The position numbers and the translations under genes were made by a program. A stretch of DNA of 64,000 nt from JBIKWM01 sp044356305 (GTDB taxonomy: Bacteria > Bacteroidota > Bacteroidia > UBA10329). Location: NCBI GenBank assembly GCA_044356305.1, contig JBIKWM010000003.1:1-64000 (forward strand), read 5' to 3'. The notes beneath the pieces were generated by a model, which was not told the DNA's origin, did no database searches, and saw only the letters and a list, made by a program, of their open reading frames with translations. Below are positions 7,897-16,799 of this stretch, in pieces; the stretch's first letter is position 1, and each line of letters opens with the position of its first letter.

Positions 7897-8217
7897 ATGG
7901 TAGACGCAATCGTCAATTACGGCATCCCATTCACATACCTGCTGCTTGTGGTGGCCACTGTGGGCGCTATAGCCGCACCGGTGTTGGAGATGCTGCAGAA
8001 ACCTCAGACACTCAAAGGGGCCGCCATAGGCTTGGGCGTGCTGGCAGTGGTGTTCGGAATCGGATATGCACTGGGCGACACCAGCAACCCATCGAAGCTG
8101 GAGATCACTGAAGGCACAGCCAAGATGATAGACACCGGCCTCTACGCCTTCTATATTCTGGCCCTCATTTCGGTGTTGGCCACGGTGTATTCTGAGGTGT
8201 CCAAACTGATAAAGTGA
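7897..8217 (+). CDS. Three-helix membrane protein of the exb operon (106 aa)
   Basis: Not a named family that I know. Hydrophobic stretches lie near residues 10-30, 40-60 and 80-100, with a short polar loop (GDTSNPSKLEITEG) between the second and third. The gene sits 30 bp after exbB and 9 bp before the first exbD, on the same strand, so it belongs to the operon. That position suggests an accessory subunit of the proton-driven complex; this is inferred from context only. Confidence 0.8.
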   Translation: MVDAIVNYGIPFTYLLLVVATVGAIAAPVLEMLQKPQTLKGAAIGLGVLAVVFGIGYALGDTSNPSKLEITEGTAKMIDTGLYAFYILALISVLATVYSEVSKLIK

Positions 8218-8226
8218 ATCACAGAC

Positions 8227-8826
8227 ATGGCACGCAAGAAACGCGAACTGTCTGAGATCAATGCCGGCTCCATGGCCGACATCGCATTCCTGCTGCTGAT
8301 CTTCTTCCTGGTGACTACCACCATGGATGTCGATACCGGCATTGTGCGCATGTTGCCGCCACCGATCCTCGAGAACCAGCCACCACCCCCGCCTGTCAAT
8401 AAGCGGAATGTGCTGGTGGTATTGGCCAACATGCATGATCAGTTGCTCATCGATGACGCTTGGGGCGACATCAAGGATCTGAAGGAAAAGGCTAAGGCGC
8501 ATATCAAGAGCGACCCGAACAACCCCGACATGCCGGAGTACAAGCCAGAGGATTTTCCGGCCCCGTTCGGTGCGGGCTATCCGGTAAGTAAGCAGGTCAT
8601 ATCGTTGCAGAACGACCGTGGCACCAGCTACAATATGTACATCGCCATTCAGAATGAGCTTGCCAAGGCTTACAATGAGCTGCGCGATGAATTGGCACAG
8701 GAGAAGTTCGGCAAGACGTACAAAGAGCTTCAGGAGACCAATCCGGCCATGGCCGATGTGATCAGGAAGATCTATCCCAACAGGATCTCGGAGGCTGAAC
8801 CTAAGAACATAGGAGCTGCGCAATGA
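8227..8826 (+). CDS. exbD: ExbD/TolR family protein, long form
   Basis: The product (199 aa) has the family layout: a short basic cytoplasmic start (ARKKREL), a conserved SMADIAFLLLIFFLVTTTMD membrane helix that includes the functional Asp, then a periplasmic part. It is longer than the usual 130-150 residues because of a proline-rich linker (ENQPPPPPV) and an extended C-terminal part rich in charged residues. It overlaps the next exbD by four bases (ATGA). It should dimerise inside the ExbB ring and convert proton flow into TonB movement. Confidence 0.9.
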   Translation: MARKKRELSEINAGSMADIAFLLLIFFLVTTTMDVDTGIVRMLPPPILENQPPPPPVNKRNVLVVLANMHDQLLIDDAWGDIKDLKEKAKAHIKSDPNNPDMPEYKPEDFPAPFGAGYPVSKQVISLQNDRGTSYNMYIAIQNELAKAYNELRDELAQEKFGKTYKELQETNPAMADVIRKIYPNRISEAEPKNIGAAQ

Positions 8827-9290
8827 AAATAAGGAAGGATAAGAAGAAGGGCTCACCGCCCATCTCAACGGCATCGTTGCCCGACATCGTGTTCATGCTG
8901 CTGTTCTTCTTCATGGTCACCACTGTGATGCGCGAGACCTCGTTGAAGGTCCAGATTTCGCAGCCCAATGCCACGGAGGTCACTAAACTCGAACGCAAGT
9001 CGTTGGTGGCCTATATCTACATTGGCGCCCCGCTCAAACCTTTGCAACGCATTTACGGTAGCGAACCACGCGTACAGTTGGATGATGCCTTTGCCTCGCC
9101 AAAGGACATTCCGCAGTATGTCGAAAAGGTTCGCTCAGAGACCAACGAAGCGGAAGTACCGTTGTTGACCTACTCGCTCAAAGTGGACAGGCGCACCAAG
9201 ATGGGAATCGTGACAGATGTGAAGCAGGAGTTGCGCAAAGCCAACGCCCTCAAGATCAACTACTCCACTAAAAAGGACGTGAAGAAGTGA
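8823..9290 (+). CDS. exbD: ExbD/TolR family protein, second copy
   Basis: The product (155 aa) starts with a basic tail (KIRKDKKKG), then the TASLPDIVFM-type membrane helix with the conserved Asp, then a periplasmic domain of normal length. It is the fourth gene of the exb operon and overlaps its predecessor by ATGA. Two different ExbD proteins with one ExbB is common in Bacteroidota, where they may form a heterodimer. A strong terminator follows 24 bp after the stop. Confidence 0.9.
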   Translation: MKIRKDKKKGSPPISTASLPDIVFMLLFFFMVTTVMRETSLKVQISQPNATEVTKLERKSLVAYIYIGAPLKPLQRIYGSEPRVQLDDAFASPKDIPQYVEKVRSETNEAEVPLLTYSLKVDRRTKMGIVTDVKQELRKANALKINYSTKKDVKK

Positions 9291-9314
9291 TCTGATGGAT
9301 GTGTCAGAATTAGG

Positions 9315-9343
9315 AGGGCCCCATTTGGGGCCCTTCTTTTTTT
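9315..9343 (+). terminator. Terminator of the exb operon
   Basis: AGGGCCCC-ATTT-GGGGCCCT forms an eight-base stem with a four-base loop, followed by TTC and a run of seven T. Confidence 0.9.
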
Positions 9344-9393
9344 GCGTCTGTGCCAACGAATCATATTATCCGCCACCCGACCTCCAATTTTCT

Positions 9394-9401
9394 TATGTTT
9401 G
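9394..9401 (+). promoter_or_regulatory. -7 promoter box for acpP
   Basis: TATGTTTG is a perfect TAnnTTTG box, 36 nt before the acpP start codon and after the exb terminator. Confidence 0.6.
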
Positions 9402-9437
9402 CGCAGTTCAATCACCACGAACCAAAAACCCATCGAG

Positions 9438-9674
9438 ATGTCTGATATAGCCGCCCGTGTCAAAGCGATCATTGTTGACAAACTGGGAGTAGATGAGAAC
9501 GAAGTGACCCCAGAGGCCAGCTTCACCAACGATCTCGGTGCCGATTCGCTCGACACTGTGGAACTCATCATGGAGTTTGAAAAGGAGTTCAACATCGCCA
9601 TACCTGACGATCAGGCCGAGAACATCAGCACTGTCGGTCAGGCCATCAAGTACATTGAGGAGAACGCAAAGTGA
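9438..9674 (+). CDS. acpP: Acyl carrier protein
   Basis: The product (78 aa) is acidic and carries the phosphopantetheine attachment site GADSLDTVELIMEFE, with Ser near residue 37. Length and sequence are those of the fatty-acid ACP. The start MSDIAARVK was chosen over an upstream in-frame codon because residues before it are not part of the family and would overlap the promoter. It is followed by fabF, the usual arrangement for fatty-acid elongation. Confidence 0.96.
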   Translation: MSDIAARVKAIIVDKLGVDENEVTPEASFTNDLGADSLDTVELIMEFEKEFNIAIPDDQAENISTVGQAIKYIEENAK

Positions 9675-9702
9675 TCACGGGCCTTACAGAGGCCTGAACA
9701 TT

Positions 9703-9733
9703 GCCCGGACTGCGTAGGCGCGGCCGGGCTTTT
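9703..9733 (+). terminator. Possible weak terminator or attenuator between acpP and fabF
   Basis: GCCCGG and CCGGGC pair around a 15-base loop and are followed by only four T. It could lower read-through so that the carrier protein is made in excess over the synthase. Confidence 0.4.
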
Positions 9734-9744
9734 GTATGTAAACG

Positions 9745-10998
9745 ATGCAACTGAAGCGAGCTGTAATTACCGGGATGGGTGCCCTCACCCCCATTGGCAA
9801 CACACTGAGTGCCTATTGGGAAGGTCTTTTGGCAGGCCGCAGCGGTGCTGCTCCCATCACACACTTCGATGCGAACAAGTTCAAGACCAGATTTGCCTGT
9901 GAGGTAAAGGGCTTTGACCCCCTCAACCACTTCGACCGTAAGGAGGCGCGAAAGCTTGACCCTTTTGCACATTACGCCCTTGTTGTGGCCGATGAGGCTT
10001 GGAATGATGCCGGATTTACAGAAGGCAACTTCGATCATGACCGCGTTGGCGTCATCTGGGGTTCGGGCATTGGCGGGCTTTTCACCTTTTACGAGGAGTG
10101 CTCGCAGTTCGCCATGGGCGATGGCACCCCACGGTTCAATCCGTTCTTCATCCCTAAGATGATTGCCGATATCGCATCGGGGCATATTTCGATGCGTTAC
10201 GGCCTGCGGGGGCCCAACTTTACAACGGTATCAGCCTGCGCTTCTTCTACCAACGCACTCATAGACGCACTCACCTACATCCGCCTCGGCAAGGCCGATG
10301 TGATAGTGAGCGGAGGATCGGAGGCCGCTGTCACCGAAGCCGGTGTGGGCGGTTTCAACGCCATGAAGGCCCTTTCCGAGCGAAACGATGATCCGGCCAC
10401 CGCCTCGCGCCCGTTTGATCTGGACCGCGATGGTTTTGTGCTGGGTGAAGGTGCCGGATGCCTTATTGTCGAAGAATTGGAACACGCTCTGCGCAGAGGG
10501 GCCAAGATCTATTGCGAGATTGTTGGCGGGGGGCTCTCTGCCGATGCGCATCATATCACCGCACCACACCCAGAAGGCCTCGGTGCCATCAAGGTGATGG
10601 GCTACGTGCTCAATGATGCGTGCATGAGCGCATCAGAGATTGACTATATCAATGTGCATGGCACCTCAACCCCTTTAGGCGATATTGCCGAGACAAAAGC
10701 CATTACCACGGTTTTCGGTGAGAGTGCGTTTCGCCTCAATATCAGTTCGAGTAAATCGATGACCGGACACCTGTTGGGCGCTGCAGGGGCCATAGAGACC
10801 ATTGCTTGCGTCATGGCTGTTCAGAACGACCTGGTTCCGCCCACCATCAACCATTTCACCGATGACCCGGCCTTTGACACAAGTCTGAATTTCACTTTTA
10901 ACAGACCGCAACAGCGTGTTGTGAATGCTGCCCTGTGCAACACTTTCGGGTTCGGGGGGCACAATGCCTCGGTCATAGTGCGCAAATTCAAGGGTTGA
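9745..10998 (+). CDS. fabF: 3-oxoacyl-ACP synthase II
   Basis: The product (417 aa) is a full-length KAS II. The catalytic Cys is in VSACASSTNA (Cys165), and the two His are in INVHGTSTPLGD near 305 and SMTGHLLGAAGAIE near 342. It condenses malonyl-ACP with acyl-ACP in the cytoplasm during fatty-acid elongation. It follows acpP on the same strand and overlaps the proposed rnc start. Confidence 0.95.
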   Translation: MQLKRAVITGMGALTPIGNTLSAYWEGLLAGRSGAAPITHFDANKFKTRFACEVKGFDPLNHFDRKEARKLDPFAHYALVVADEAWNDAGFTEGNFDHDRVGVIWGSGIGGLFTFYEECSQFAMGDGTPRFNPFFIPKMIADIASGHISMRYGLRGPNFTTVSACASSTNALIDALTYIRLGKADVIVSGGSEAAVTEAGVGGFNAMKALSERNDDPATASRPFDLDRDGFVLGEGAGCLIVEELEHALRRGAKIYCEIVGGGLSADAHHITAPHPEGLGAIKVMGYVLNDACMSASEIDYINVHGTSTPLGDIAETKAITTVFGESAFRLNISSSKSMTGHLLGAAGAIETIACVMAVQNDLVPPTINHFTDDPAFDTSLNFTFNRPQQRVVNAALCNTFGFGGHNASVIVRKFKG

Positions 10999-11726
10999 GC
11001 CGATTCAGTCTATTCGGTCCGTTACGGGCCATCATTTCCACAGACCGCGCCCTGATGCGGTCAGTACATGCTGTAACCGGAGTCTATCCCCGCAATGTGG
11101 CACTTTTCAGGCTCGCACTTACCCATAGATCCGCAGCATCTACCATAAAGGTCGGATTCAGGGCCAGCAACGAACGTCTTGAGTTCCTTGGCGATGCTGT
11201 TATCAGCACGGTGGTGGCCAAGTACCTCTTCCAGCGTTTCCCATTTGAAGACGAGGGTTTTCTGACCGAAGCGCGGTCGCGACTTGTGAGCCGAAAGGTG
11301 CTCAACGAGTTGTCGCGAAAGATTGGACTGCCCGAACTTGTGAGCCGTGATACTCCCGGTATGAGGAACAGCTCTTCGTTACCAGGCGATGCATTTGAAG
11401 CCTTGGTGGGCGCGTTGTTTCTCGACCGTGGCTATGAATGTGCCGAAGGATTCATGATGCGCTTCATCAGTCTTGGTCTTCTGGATGTGGAGACGCTCAT
11501 ACGCGAGGATGACAACTACAAGAGCCGCTTAATTGAATGGTGCCAACAGAATAAGCGCGCGTTCCGTTTCGATACTGTCGATGAGTCAACCTCTGGGCAC
11601 GACACGCTTTTTACTGTGCAGATTCTTATTGACGGTAAAAAAACCGGTCATGGGCGCGAGCGCAGCAAGAAGAAGGCAGAGCAGATAGCGGCCAAGGAGG
11701 CATGCACCGCCCTGAATATCCCTTAA
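10995..11726 (+). CDS. rnc: Ribonuclease III
   Basis: The catalytic domain shows the signature ERLEFLGDAVI and the later metal-ligand region PGDAFEALVGALFLDRG. A C-terminal double-stranded-RNA-binding domain ends in ERSKKKAEQIAAKEAC. The enzyme cuts double-stranded RNA and processes rRNA precursors. The start is uncertain. TTG 10995 overlaps the fabF stop as TTGA and gives 243 aa; ATG 11055 gives 223 aa and still includes the whole conserved region. I prefer the TTG because of the coupling. The acpP-fabF-rnc order is widespread in bacteria. Confidence 0.9.
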   Translation: MSRFSLFGPLRAIISTDRALMRSVHAVTGVYPRNVALFRLALTHRSAASTIKVGFRASNERLEFLGDAVISTVVAKYLFQRFPFEDEGFLTEARSRLVSRKVLNELSRKIGLPELVSRDTPGMRNSSSLPGDAFEALVGALFLDRGYECAEGFMMRFISLGLLDVETLIREDDNYKSRLIEWCQQNKRAFRFDTVDESTSGHDTLFTVQILIDGKKTGHGRERSKKKAEQIAAKEACTALNIP

Positions 11727-11731
11727 ATAAG

Positions 11732-11757
11732 AAAGGCGGGTAAATACCCGCCTTTCC
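11732..11757. terminator. Bidirectional terminator between rnc and the T9SS protein gene
   Basis: GAAAGGCGGGTA / TACCCGCCTTTC form a long perfect stem with A-rich and T-rich ends on both strands, lying between two convergent genes. Confidence 0.75.
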
Positions 11758-11777
11758 CACTTTATCCTGACCCTTTC

Positions 11778-13373
11778 TTAGTGCAATGCAACGCGCTTTG
11801 CAAGGCTCTTCGATGCGTTGCTCAGGTTCACCACATATACACCAGTGGCCAAGTTGCCAGTAGGTATCACCATCCTGTTAAAGCCTGAGTTGGCCTGTCC
11901 CTGACGGTCCATGACCAATTTGCCACCGGCATCCATCAGGCGCATGGTGTAAACTTCATTCTCATTTGCAGTGAACTCGATAGCGATGTTCTCATTGTCA
12001 ACATCGTATGCACTGATCAGGTCGAATTCGGTGCCGTAATCCTCGCAAGAGACAGCCACAATCTGAGAGTACGACAACTTGCCGTCAAGATCCGTGGTGA
12101 CCAAACGGTAATAAGAAGTGCCTTCAAGGCTGTTCTCGTCACGCATGGCGTATTCCTTGGCACTGTTGCTATTGCCAGCGGCCTGCTGCTCTCCAACTGT
12201 CTCGAAGTTCACCCCATCAGAGCTGTGCTGCACGGTGAAGTACGATGTGTTGGTCTCTGTCCAGGTGGTCCAGGTCACATTCACCGTCCCGTTCTCGCAC
12301 TTGGCCTCGAAATACGCTAGCTCAATTGGAAGCGGATCGCTCTGGTCAACCAGTGTCCACACTTTGTGATAGTCGTGAAAATTGGCCAGATTGACAGTCA
12401 CTGTATTGGCCCCAGTATTGGCCGTTGGGCTGTAGAGCCAATCGAGCCATACATCGTCCACGCTGTTGAAACGTTGTGCTACGATGTTGGCTTCCGTCAT
12501 GTGGTTCGGGGCGGCCATCTCATTTACATCGTCATAGCCGAAAGTATAGGAGATGGCAGGGTATGCCGAGTAGTTCCCTTGGAAATTGTTCTCGATGAAC
12601 CAATACCTGTCCATCACCCAAAAGTGGCTCGTCTGTTGGTAGTCGTCCGTAAGGTGAGTCACGTCAGTAGGGTAGGGCGTGTTGAGAGAACCGGTGCCGT
12701 AGGTTGCGAAATCGGTGTAGTCCCCTGGGCCACCGCCTGATATGGTACCACCTGCTGTCTTGTTATAGCGGAAAGGTATACTGACCGTGGCACCGGTTGT
12801 GGTTCCCCATGGAATAAGGTAGTTGCCCGTAGTGGCGTTCGGAATCCTCCAACGCAGGATAGAGGACTCTGCCTCGCTGATCAGAAAGCCCGACCCGACC
12901 GTAGCAACTGCTGTGGCCGCAGAATTCTCAACCGTCATGGTGTTTGTGTTGAGCGCCACCTTAGAATTGTTGATGGTCACTGTGCCGAAGATGTTCTGGT
13001 CGGCCGTCAGAGTCTTGATGCTCCCTGCTGTTCCCTCAGAGGACAGGTCAAAGAAATTGGTGGCATTGGTGCCGGCCAGATTCTGGGCGCCACCTGTGAG
13101 CCGAACCGTGCCGCCTGTGACTGCAGTAGGCGCAGCACCGAATACACCTGTGGGTTCATTGTTTGTCCAGTCGCCATCCACATGTATCTCGCCCGCATTG
13201 GTGACCTGACCACCCGCATTGTTCTGGAAACCTAGGTTGTCCACAATCAGGAAAGTGCCCGCGTTAACTTGCAACTTGGCACCATCATTTACCATCTGGG
13301 CATTTGCCCCCAGAGCCAAAAGGCTGGCTGGCAGTGCGATGGCGAACGCTCGGGAAATGTATTTCTTCTTCAT
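11778..13373 (-). CDS. Secreted protein with type IX secretion sorting domain
   Basis: The product (531 aa) has a signal peptide (basic MKKKYISR, hydrophobic core, cleavage after LGANA with Gln at +1). The long middle is rich in Asn, Thr and Gly with beta-strand repeats. A segment typical of T9SS cargo begins at PLPIELAYFEAKCENGTV and is fibronectin-III-like (FTVQHSSDGVNFETVGE). The last 80 residues are a type A sorting domain (MRLMDAGGKLV, then GVYVVNLSNASKSLAKRVALH). It should be exported by Sec, then moved across the outer membrane by T9SS. The passenger has no catalytic motif that I can see. Confidence 0.85.
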   Translation of the reverse strand: MKKKYISRAFAIALPASLLALGANAQMVNDGAKLQVNAGTFLIVDNLGFQNNAGGQVTNAGEIHVDGDWTNNEPTGVFGAAPTAVTGGTVRLTGGAQNLAGTNATNFFDLSSEGTAGSIKTLTADQNIFGTVTINNSKVALNTNTMTVENSAATAVATVGSGFLISEAESSILRWRIPNATTGNYLIPWGTTTGATVSIPFRYNKTAGGTISGGGPGDYTDFATYGTGSLNTPYPTDVTHLTDDYQQTSHFWVMDRYWFIENNFQGNYSAYPAISYTFGYDDVNEMAAPNHMTEANIVAQRFNSVDDVWLDWLYSPTANTGANTVTVNLANFHDYHKVWTLVDQSDPLPIELAYFEAKCENGTVNVTWTTWTETNTSYFTVQHSSDGVNFETVGEQQAAGNSNSAKEYAMRDENSLEGTSYYRLVTTDLDGKLSYSQIVAVSCEDYGTEFDLISAYDVDNENIAIEFTANENEVYTMRLMDAGGKLVMDRQGQANSGFNRMVIPTGNLATGVYVVNLSNASKSLAKRVALH

Positions 13374-13444
13374 GGCAATGCTATTCAGGAGGTATTAAGA
13401 GTTCTTGGTCCGGCTTCTTTTCTACCTTCGATTTTTAGGGAGCG

Positions 13445-13452
13445 TAAATCTA
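13445..13452 (-). promoter_or_regulatory. Probable -7 box for the T9SS protein gene
   Basis: On the minus strand this reads TAGATTTA, seven of eight bases matching TAnnTTTG, with a leader of about 70 nt. Confidence 0.35.
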
Positions 13453-13560
13453 CAATTCAAGTCGGTACAATGAGGTCGCTTCAATATCCCGAATTTAAGT
13501 GTCCGAAGTCAATGTTGTCGGGACTTAGGGCAGACCTTCGCAAACTTAAACCGATAGGGG

Positions 13561-14883
13561 GTGAGCTGGGTTAGTCCGTTCATCGATCTTAGCCGACCAG
13601 CAATTAGGATTCTGACCACAATCAATCATACGGTACAGGACCCGAATGGGTTCCTGCTGCAAATGGCCCGTGGATTCGACCATGTGGTCATTCTGAATGG
13701 AGGTGGTTCTGATCTGCCCAATGGGGCCGGAAAGCCTGATATTTATGGGTTCCGCGCTGGTTTCGGGGTCAACGTCATGGTCAGAGTGGAACACCTTGGC
13801 GACATTGAAAAGGCCGAGCGACTGATCGATGAATCACCGCTCGGGGCATTTGTGGTTCTTTCCTATGGGCTTGCAGGCCTTCTGGAACCGATTTCAAGGG
13901 TCAGGCATGATGATTCGTTTGAAAAGGGTCTGATATTCAGTCCTTTGTTGCTTACTGAGCGATTGTCAGACACTGAGATTCGGCTGTCGTCAGTCTGTCT
14001 TACAGAAAATGAGGTCCGGGCCATTATCAAGCAGGCTGAACATGAGGAAATGACCGCTGGCCATGGGGGGAAAATTAAATTTCAGATTCCCGAAAATGGG
14101 CGATACAAGGCCGCTTTTGAGAAACTGAAAGACCACATCAGGGTGGGAGACATCTATGAGGTGAACCTATGTGTGGAGCATGCGGCCACGGCTTTGGGGT
14201 TTGATCCATACAATGCTCATGCGGACATTGATAATGCGGTGGGGGCTCCATTCAGTTCGTTTGTTCGGATGGGTCATCGATTTGCCTCTTCGCACAGCCC
14301 CGAGCGTTTCATGTGCGGTCATGCAGGTAGAGTCTGGTCGCAGCCTATGAAGGGGACTGCACGAAGGGCAGCCGGTCAAGACAGCGCCATGGACCTTGCC
14401 ACCGACCCAAAAGAACGGGCCGAGAACATCATGATCACCGATCTGGTCCGGAATGATCTTTCGCGCCACGCCCAAAAGGGAAGCGTGAGGGTGGACGAGC
14501 TTTGTGGAGTGTATCCGCTCGGACCTGTATATCAGATGATCTCGACCGTAAGCTGCCTACTCAGGCCCGAAGTTCATCCTCTTCGAGCGGTGCTCAGTGC
14601 ATTCCCCATGGGATCTATGACCGGTGCACCTAAGGTCAGGGCCATGCAGCTGATTGACCAGAACGAGGACTTTGCCCGAGGGCTATATTCTGGTTCGGTA
14701 GGCTATTTTGATGGCGATGGAAGCTTCGATCTGAATGTGATGATCCGCTCTGTTTTCTATGATGCCGCCACTGGCCGCTTACGAATCCCAACGGGCAGCG
14801 CATTGACAATAAGCGCCAATGCCGATAGCGAATATGCCGAATGCCTCCTCAAGGCAGAGGCTATTATCAATGGGTTGGGATGA
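13561..14883 (+). CDS. pabB: Chorismate-binding enzyme, aminodeoxychorismate synthase component I-like
   Basis: The product (440 aa from a GTG start) has the C-terminal chorismate-binding domain in full: GDIYEVNLC, MKGTARR near 260, ERAENIMITDLVRNDLSR, PMGSMTGAPKVRAMQLID and YSGSVGYFDGDGSFDLNVMIR. The MKGT motif and the short N-terminal part point to PabB, which starts folate p-aminobenzoate synthesis, rather than TrpE. The N-terminal 110 residues are poorly conserved. It overlaps tilS by ATGA. It draws on chorismate, whose synthesis genes lie at 22-28 kb. Confidence 0.85.
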   Translation: MSWVSPFIDLSRPAIRILTTINHTVQDPNGFLLQMARGFDHVVILNGGGSDLPNGAGKPDIYGFRAGFGVNVMVRVEHLGDIEKAERLIDESPLGAFVVLSYGLAGLLEPISRVRHDDSFEKGLIFSPLLLTERLSDTEIRLSSVCLTENEVRAIIKQAEHEEMTAGHGGKIKFQIPENGRYKAAFEKLKDHIRVGDIYEVNLCVEHAATALGFDPYNAHADIDNAVGAPFSSFVRMGHRFASSHSPERFMCGHAGRVWSQPMKGTARRAAGQDSAMDLATDPKERAENIMITDLVRNDLSRHAQKGSVRVDELCGVYPLGPVYQMISTVSCLLRPEVHPLRAVLSAFPMGSMTGAPKVRAMQLIDQNEDFARGLYSGSVGYFDGDGSFDLNVMIRSVFYDAATGRLRIPTGSALTISANADSEYAECLLKAEAIINGLG

Positions 14884-16181
14884 GTGCATATCTGAGCCGT
14901 TTTAAAAGTGAGTTGGCGCGACTGCAATGTGCCGATGGCCTTGCATTGATTGCTGTGAGCGGTGGCCGCGACAGCATGACTCTGGCCGAACTTTGCCGGA
15001 TCAGCGGCATCGGTATGGCACTGGCGCACTTCAACCACGGACTACGTGGCGAGGAGTCGGATGCCGATGAGGCATTGGTTCGGGAATATGCCCACAAGCA
15101 CAACATCCCATTTTATTCTGCGCGTTGGGAGAGGGAGAATCATGCTACTGATGGCGAGTCGACTCAGGACCTGGCACACAGGGCGCGGATGGGATGGCTC
15201 GGGACCCTCGTCAAAGAGAATAAGTTCGAGCACCTCTTTGTGGCCCACCATGCCGATGATGCCCTCGAGACGTATGTGATGGCCGCATTACTCCGCGGGA
15301 GGCCCGGGGCGCTGGTGGGGCTGCGCGATGCCGATGGCATCATCCGGAGGCCGCTACTCGGTTTCTCATCGTCAGAAGTGGAAGAAATGGCCCGTGCACT
15401 GAGTGTAAGATGGCGCTATGACAGCAGCAATGCCACCGACAAGTATCTGCGCAACCGCGTGCGCCACCATCTGGTTCCGTTGTTGCGCGAGCTCAACCCC
15501 GGGTTGTTGCGCCATGTGCGTCAACAGATGGGGTACCAGGCCGAATTGGAGCGCGCAGCCTCTGCAATGGCCTATGAATGGGCCTCGGCCAGCGCGCCTT
15601 CTTGGCACCCAGGAAGCACTTTCCCTGCCACCTATCGTATCCATACTTTGCTCGGTTCGCCATCGCCAATGCTCAGTCTGGCCGAGCTTTTCAAGGACTT
15701 CGAGCCGCATTTCGAAACGTTGCAGCGCATGGTGGCGGCATTGCACCGACCGCAGGGACAGCATTTCAGCCTGGGGCGGTACAGCGTGACTTTCTATGGG
15801 GATGAGATGACGGTCAGAATCCATGACATTGACCCGAAGGAGATTGAACTCAGTTTTGAGGTGATAAAAAAGGGCGAAGAATGGCCCGATGGGACGAACG
15901 TGATCTGGGTAGATGCCGATAGGATCGATCCGTCAAAGTGCATCTCAAGACCATGGCGGGAAGGTGACCGTATGCGGCCGTTCGGGATGAAAGGATGGAA
16001 ATTAGTGAGTGACCTGCTCACTGACCTGAAGGTGCGTGGCCAGGAGCGCGATCGGGTCAGGGTGCTGGAGCAGGAGGGCGAGATAGTCTGGGTGATAGGC
16101 CACCGGGCCGATGACCGTTTCCGCGTGCCCGAAGGGGCCGTTAATGTTCTTGAGATAAAGGCAAGTGAACCAACGGCCTGA
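14880..16181 (+). CDS. tilS: tRNA(Ile)-lysidine synthase
   Basis: The product (433 aa) has the PP-loop SGGRDSM at 27-33, followed by FNHGLRGEESDADE and HHADDALETYVMALLRG-like motifs of the ATP-pyrophosphatase core. A C-terminal domain includes RPWREGDRMRPFGMKGWKLVSDLLTD, which binds the tRNA. TilS converts C34 of the AUA-reading tRNA-Ile to lysidine. ATG 14880 overlaps the pabB stop as ATGA; an earlier in-frame codon adds non-family residues. Confidence 0.93.
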   Translation: MSAYLSRFKSELARLQCADGLALIAVSGGRDSMTLAELCRISGIGMALAHFNHGLRGEESDADEALVREYAHKHNIPFYSARWERENHATDGESTQDLAHRARMGWLGTLVKENKFEHLFVAHHADDALETYVMAALLRGRPGALVGLRDADGIIRRPLLGFSSSEVEEMARALSVRWRYDSSNATDKYLRNRVRHHLVPLLRELNPGLLRHVRQQMGYQAELERAASAMAYEWASASAPSWHPGSTFPATYRIHTLLGSPSPMLSLAELFKDFEPHFETLQRMVAALHRPQGQHFSLGRYSVTFYGDEMTVRIHDIDPKEIELSFEVIKKGEEWPDGTNVIWVDADRIDPSKCISRPWREGDRMRPFGMKGWKLVSDLLTDLKVRGQERDRVRVLEQEGEIVWVIGHRADDRFRVPEGAVNVLEIKASEPTA

Positions 16182-16193
16182 CTGCTGGTTGGG

Positions 16194-16201
16194 TAGCTTT
16201 G
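16194..16201 (+). promoter_or_regulatory. -7 promoter box for the lemA operon
   Basis: TAGCTTTG matches TAnnTTTG exactly, 19 nt before the lemA start codon and just after the tilS stop. Confidence 0.6.
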
Positions 16202-16220
16202 CATCAACCAATAAAAACAG

Positions 16221-16799
16221 ATGAAACGACTTTTCCCCATTCTGATGGTGGCCCTGATGGGCACCTCGCTTCAGAGCTGCCAGTACAACTCGATGGTATC
16301 AAAAGAAGAGGCCGTGACCGCCCAGTGGTCGCAGGTCGAGAACGTGTACCAGCGCAGGGCCGACCTAATACCCAACCTTGTATCGACCGTGAAAGGCTAC
16401 GCCAATTTTGAGCAGGAGACCCTCACTGCCGTGGTGGAGGCCCGGGCCAAGGCCACGTCCATCACCGTTGACCCGACTAAACTCGATGAGCAGGGAATCA
16501 AGAATTTCCAGGCAGCGCAGGACGAGCTCTCCGGTGCCCTTTCGCGCCTCATGGTAGTGGTGGAACAGTACCCCGACCTGAAGGCCAACCAGAATTTCAT
16601 GGACCTACAGGCCCAACTGGAGGGCACTGAGAACCGCATAGCCGTGGAGCGCAAGAAGTTCAACGAGGCGGTGCAGGACTACAACACGTACATCCGCAAA
16701 TTCCCCAATAACTTGATAGCGGGGATGTTCGACTTTGACAAAAAGGCCTATTTCGAGGCTGATGCAGGTGCCGAGAAGGCCCCGAAGGTGGAGTTCTGA
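16221..16799 (+). CDS. LemA family protein
   Basis: The product (192 aa) has a hydrophobic N-terminus ending in a possible lipobox (LQSC, Cys20) and then the family signature: QRRADLIPNLVSTVKGYANFEQETL, split here by its helices, and later VERKKFNEAVQDYN. LemA proteins are helical membrane-anchored proteins of uncertain biochemical function, almost always encoded with TPM-domain proteins as here. The gene is first in a three-gene run with overlapping ends. Confidence 0.9.
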   Translation: MKRLFPILMVALMGTSLQSCQYNSMVSKEEAVTAQWSQVENVYQRRADLIPNLVSTVKGYANFEQETLTAVVEARAKATSITVDPTKLDEQGIKNFQAAQDELSGALSRLMVVVEQYPDLKANQNFMDLQAQLEGTENRIAVERKKFNEAVQDYNTYIRKFPNNLIAGMFDFDKKAYFEADAGAEKAPKVEF

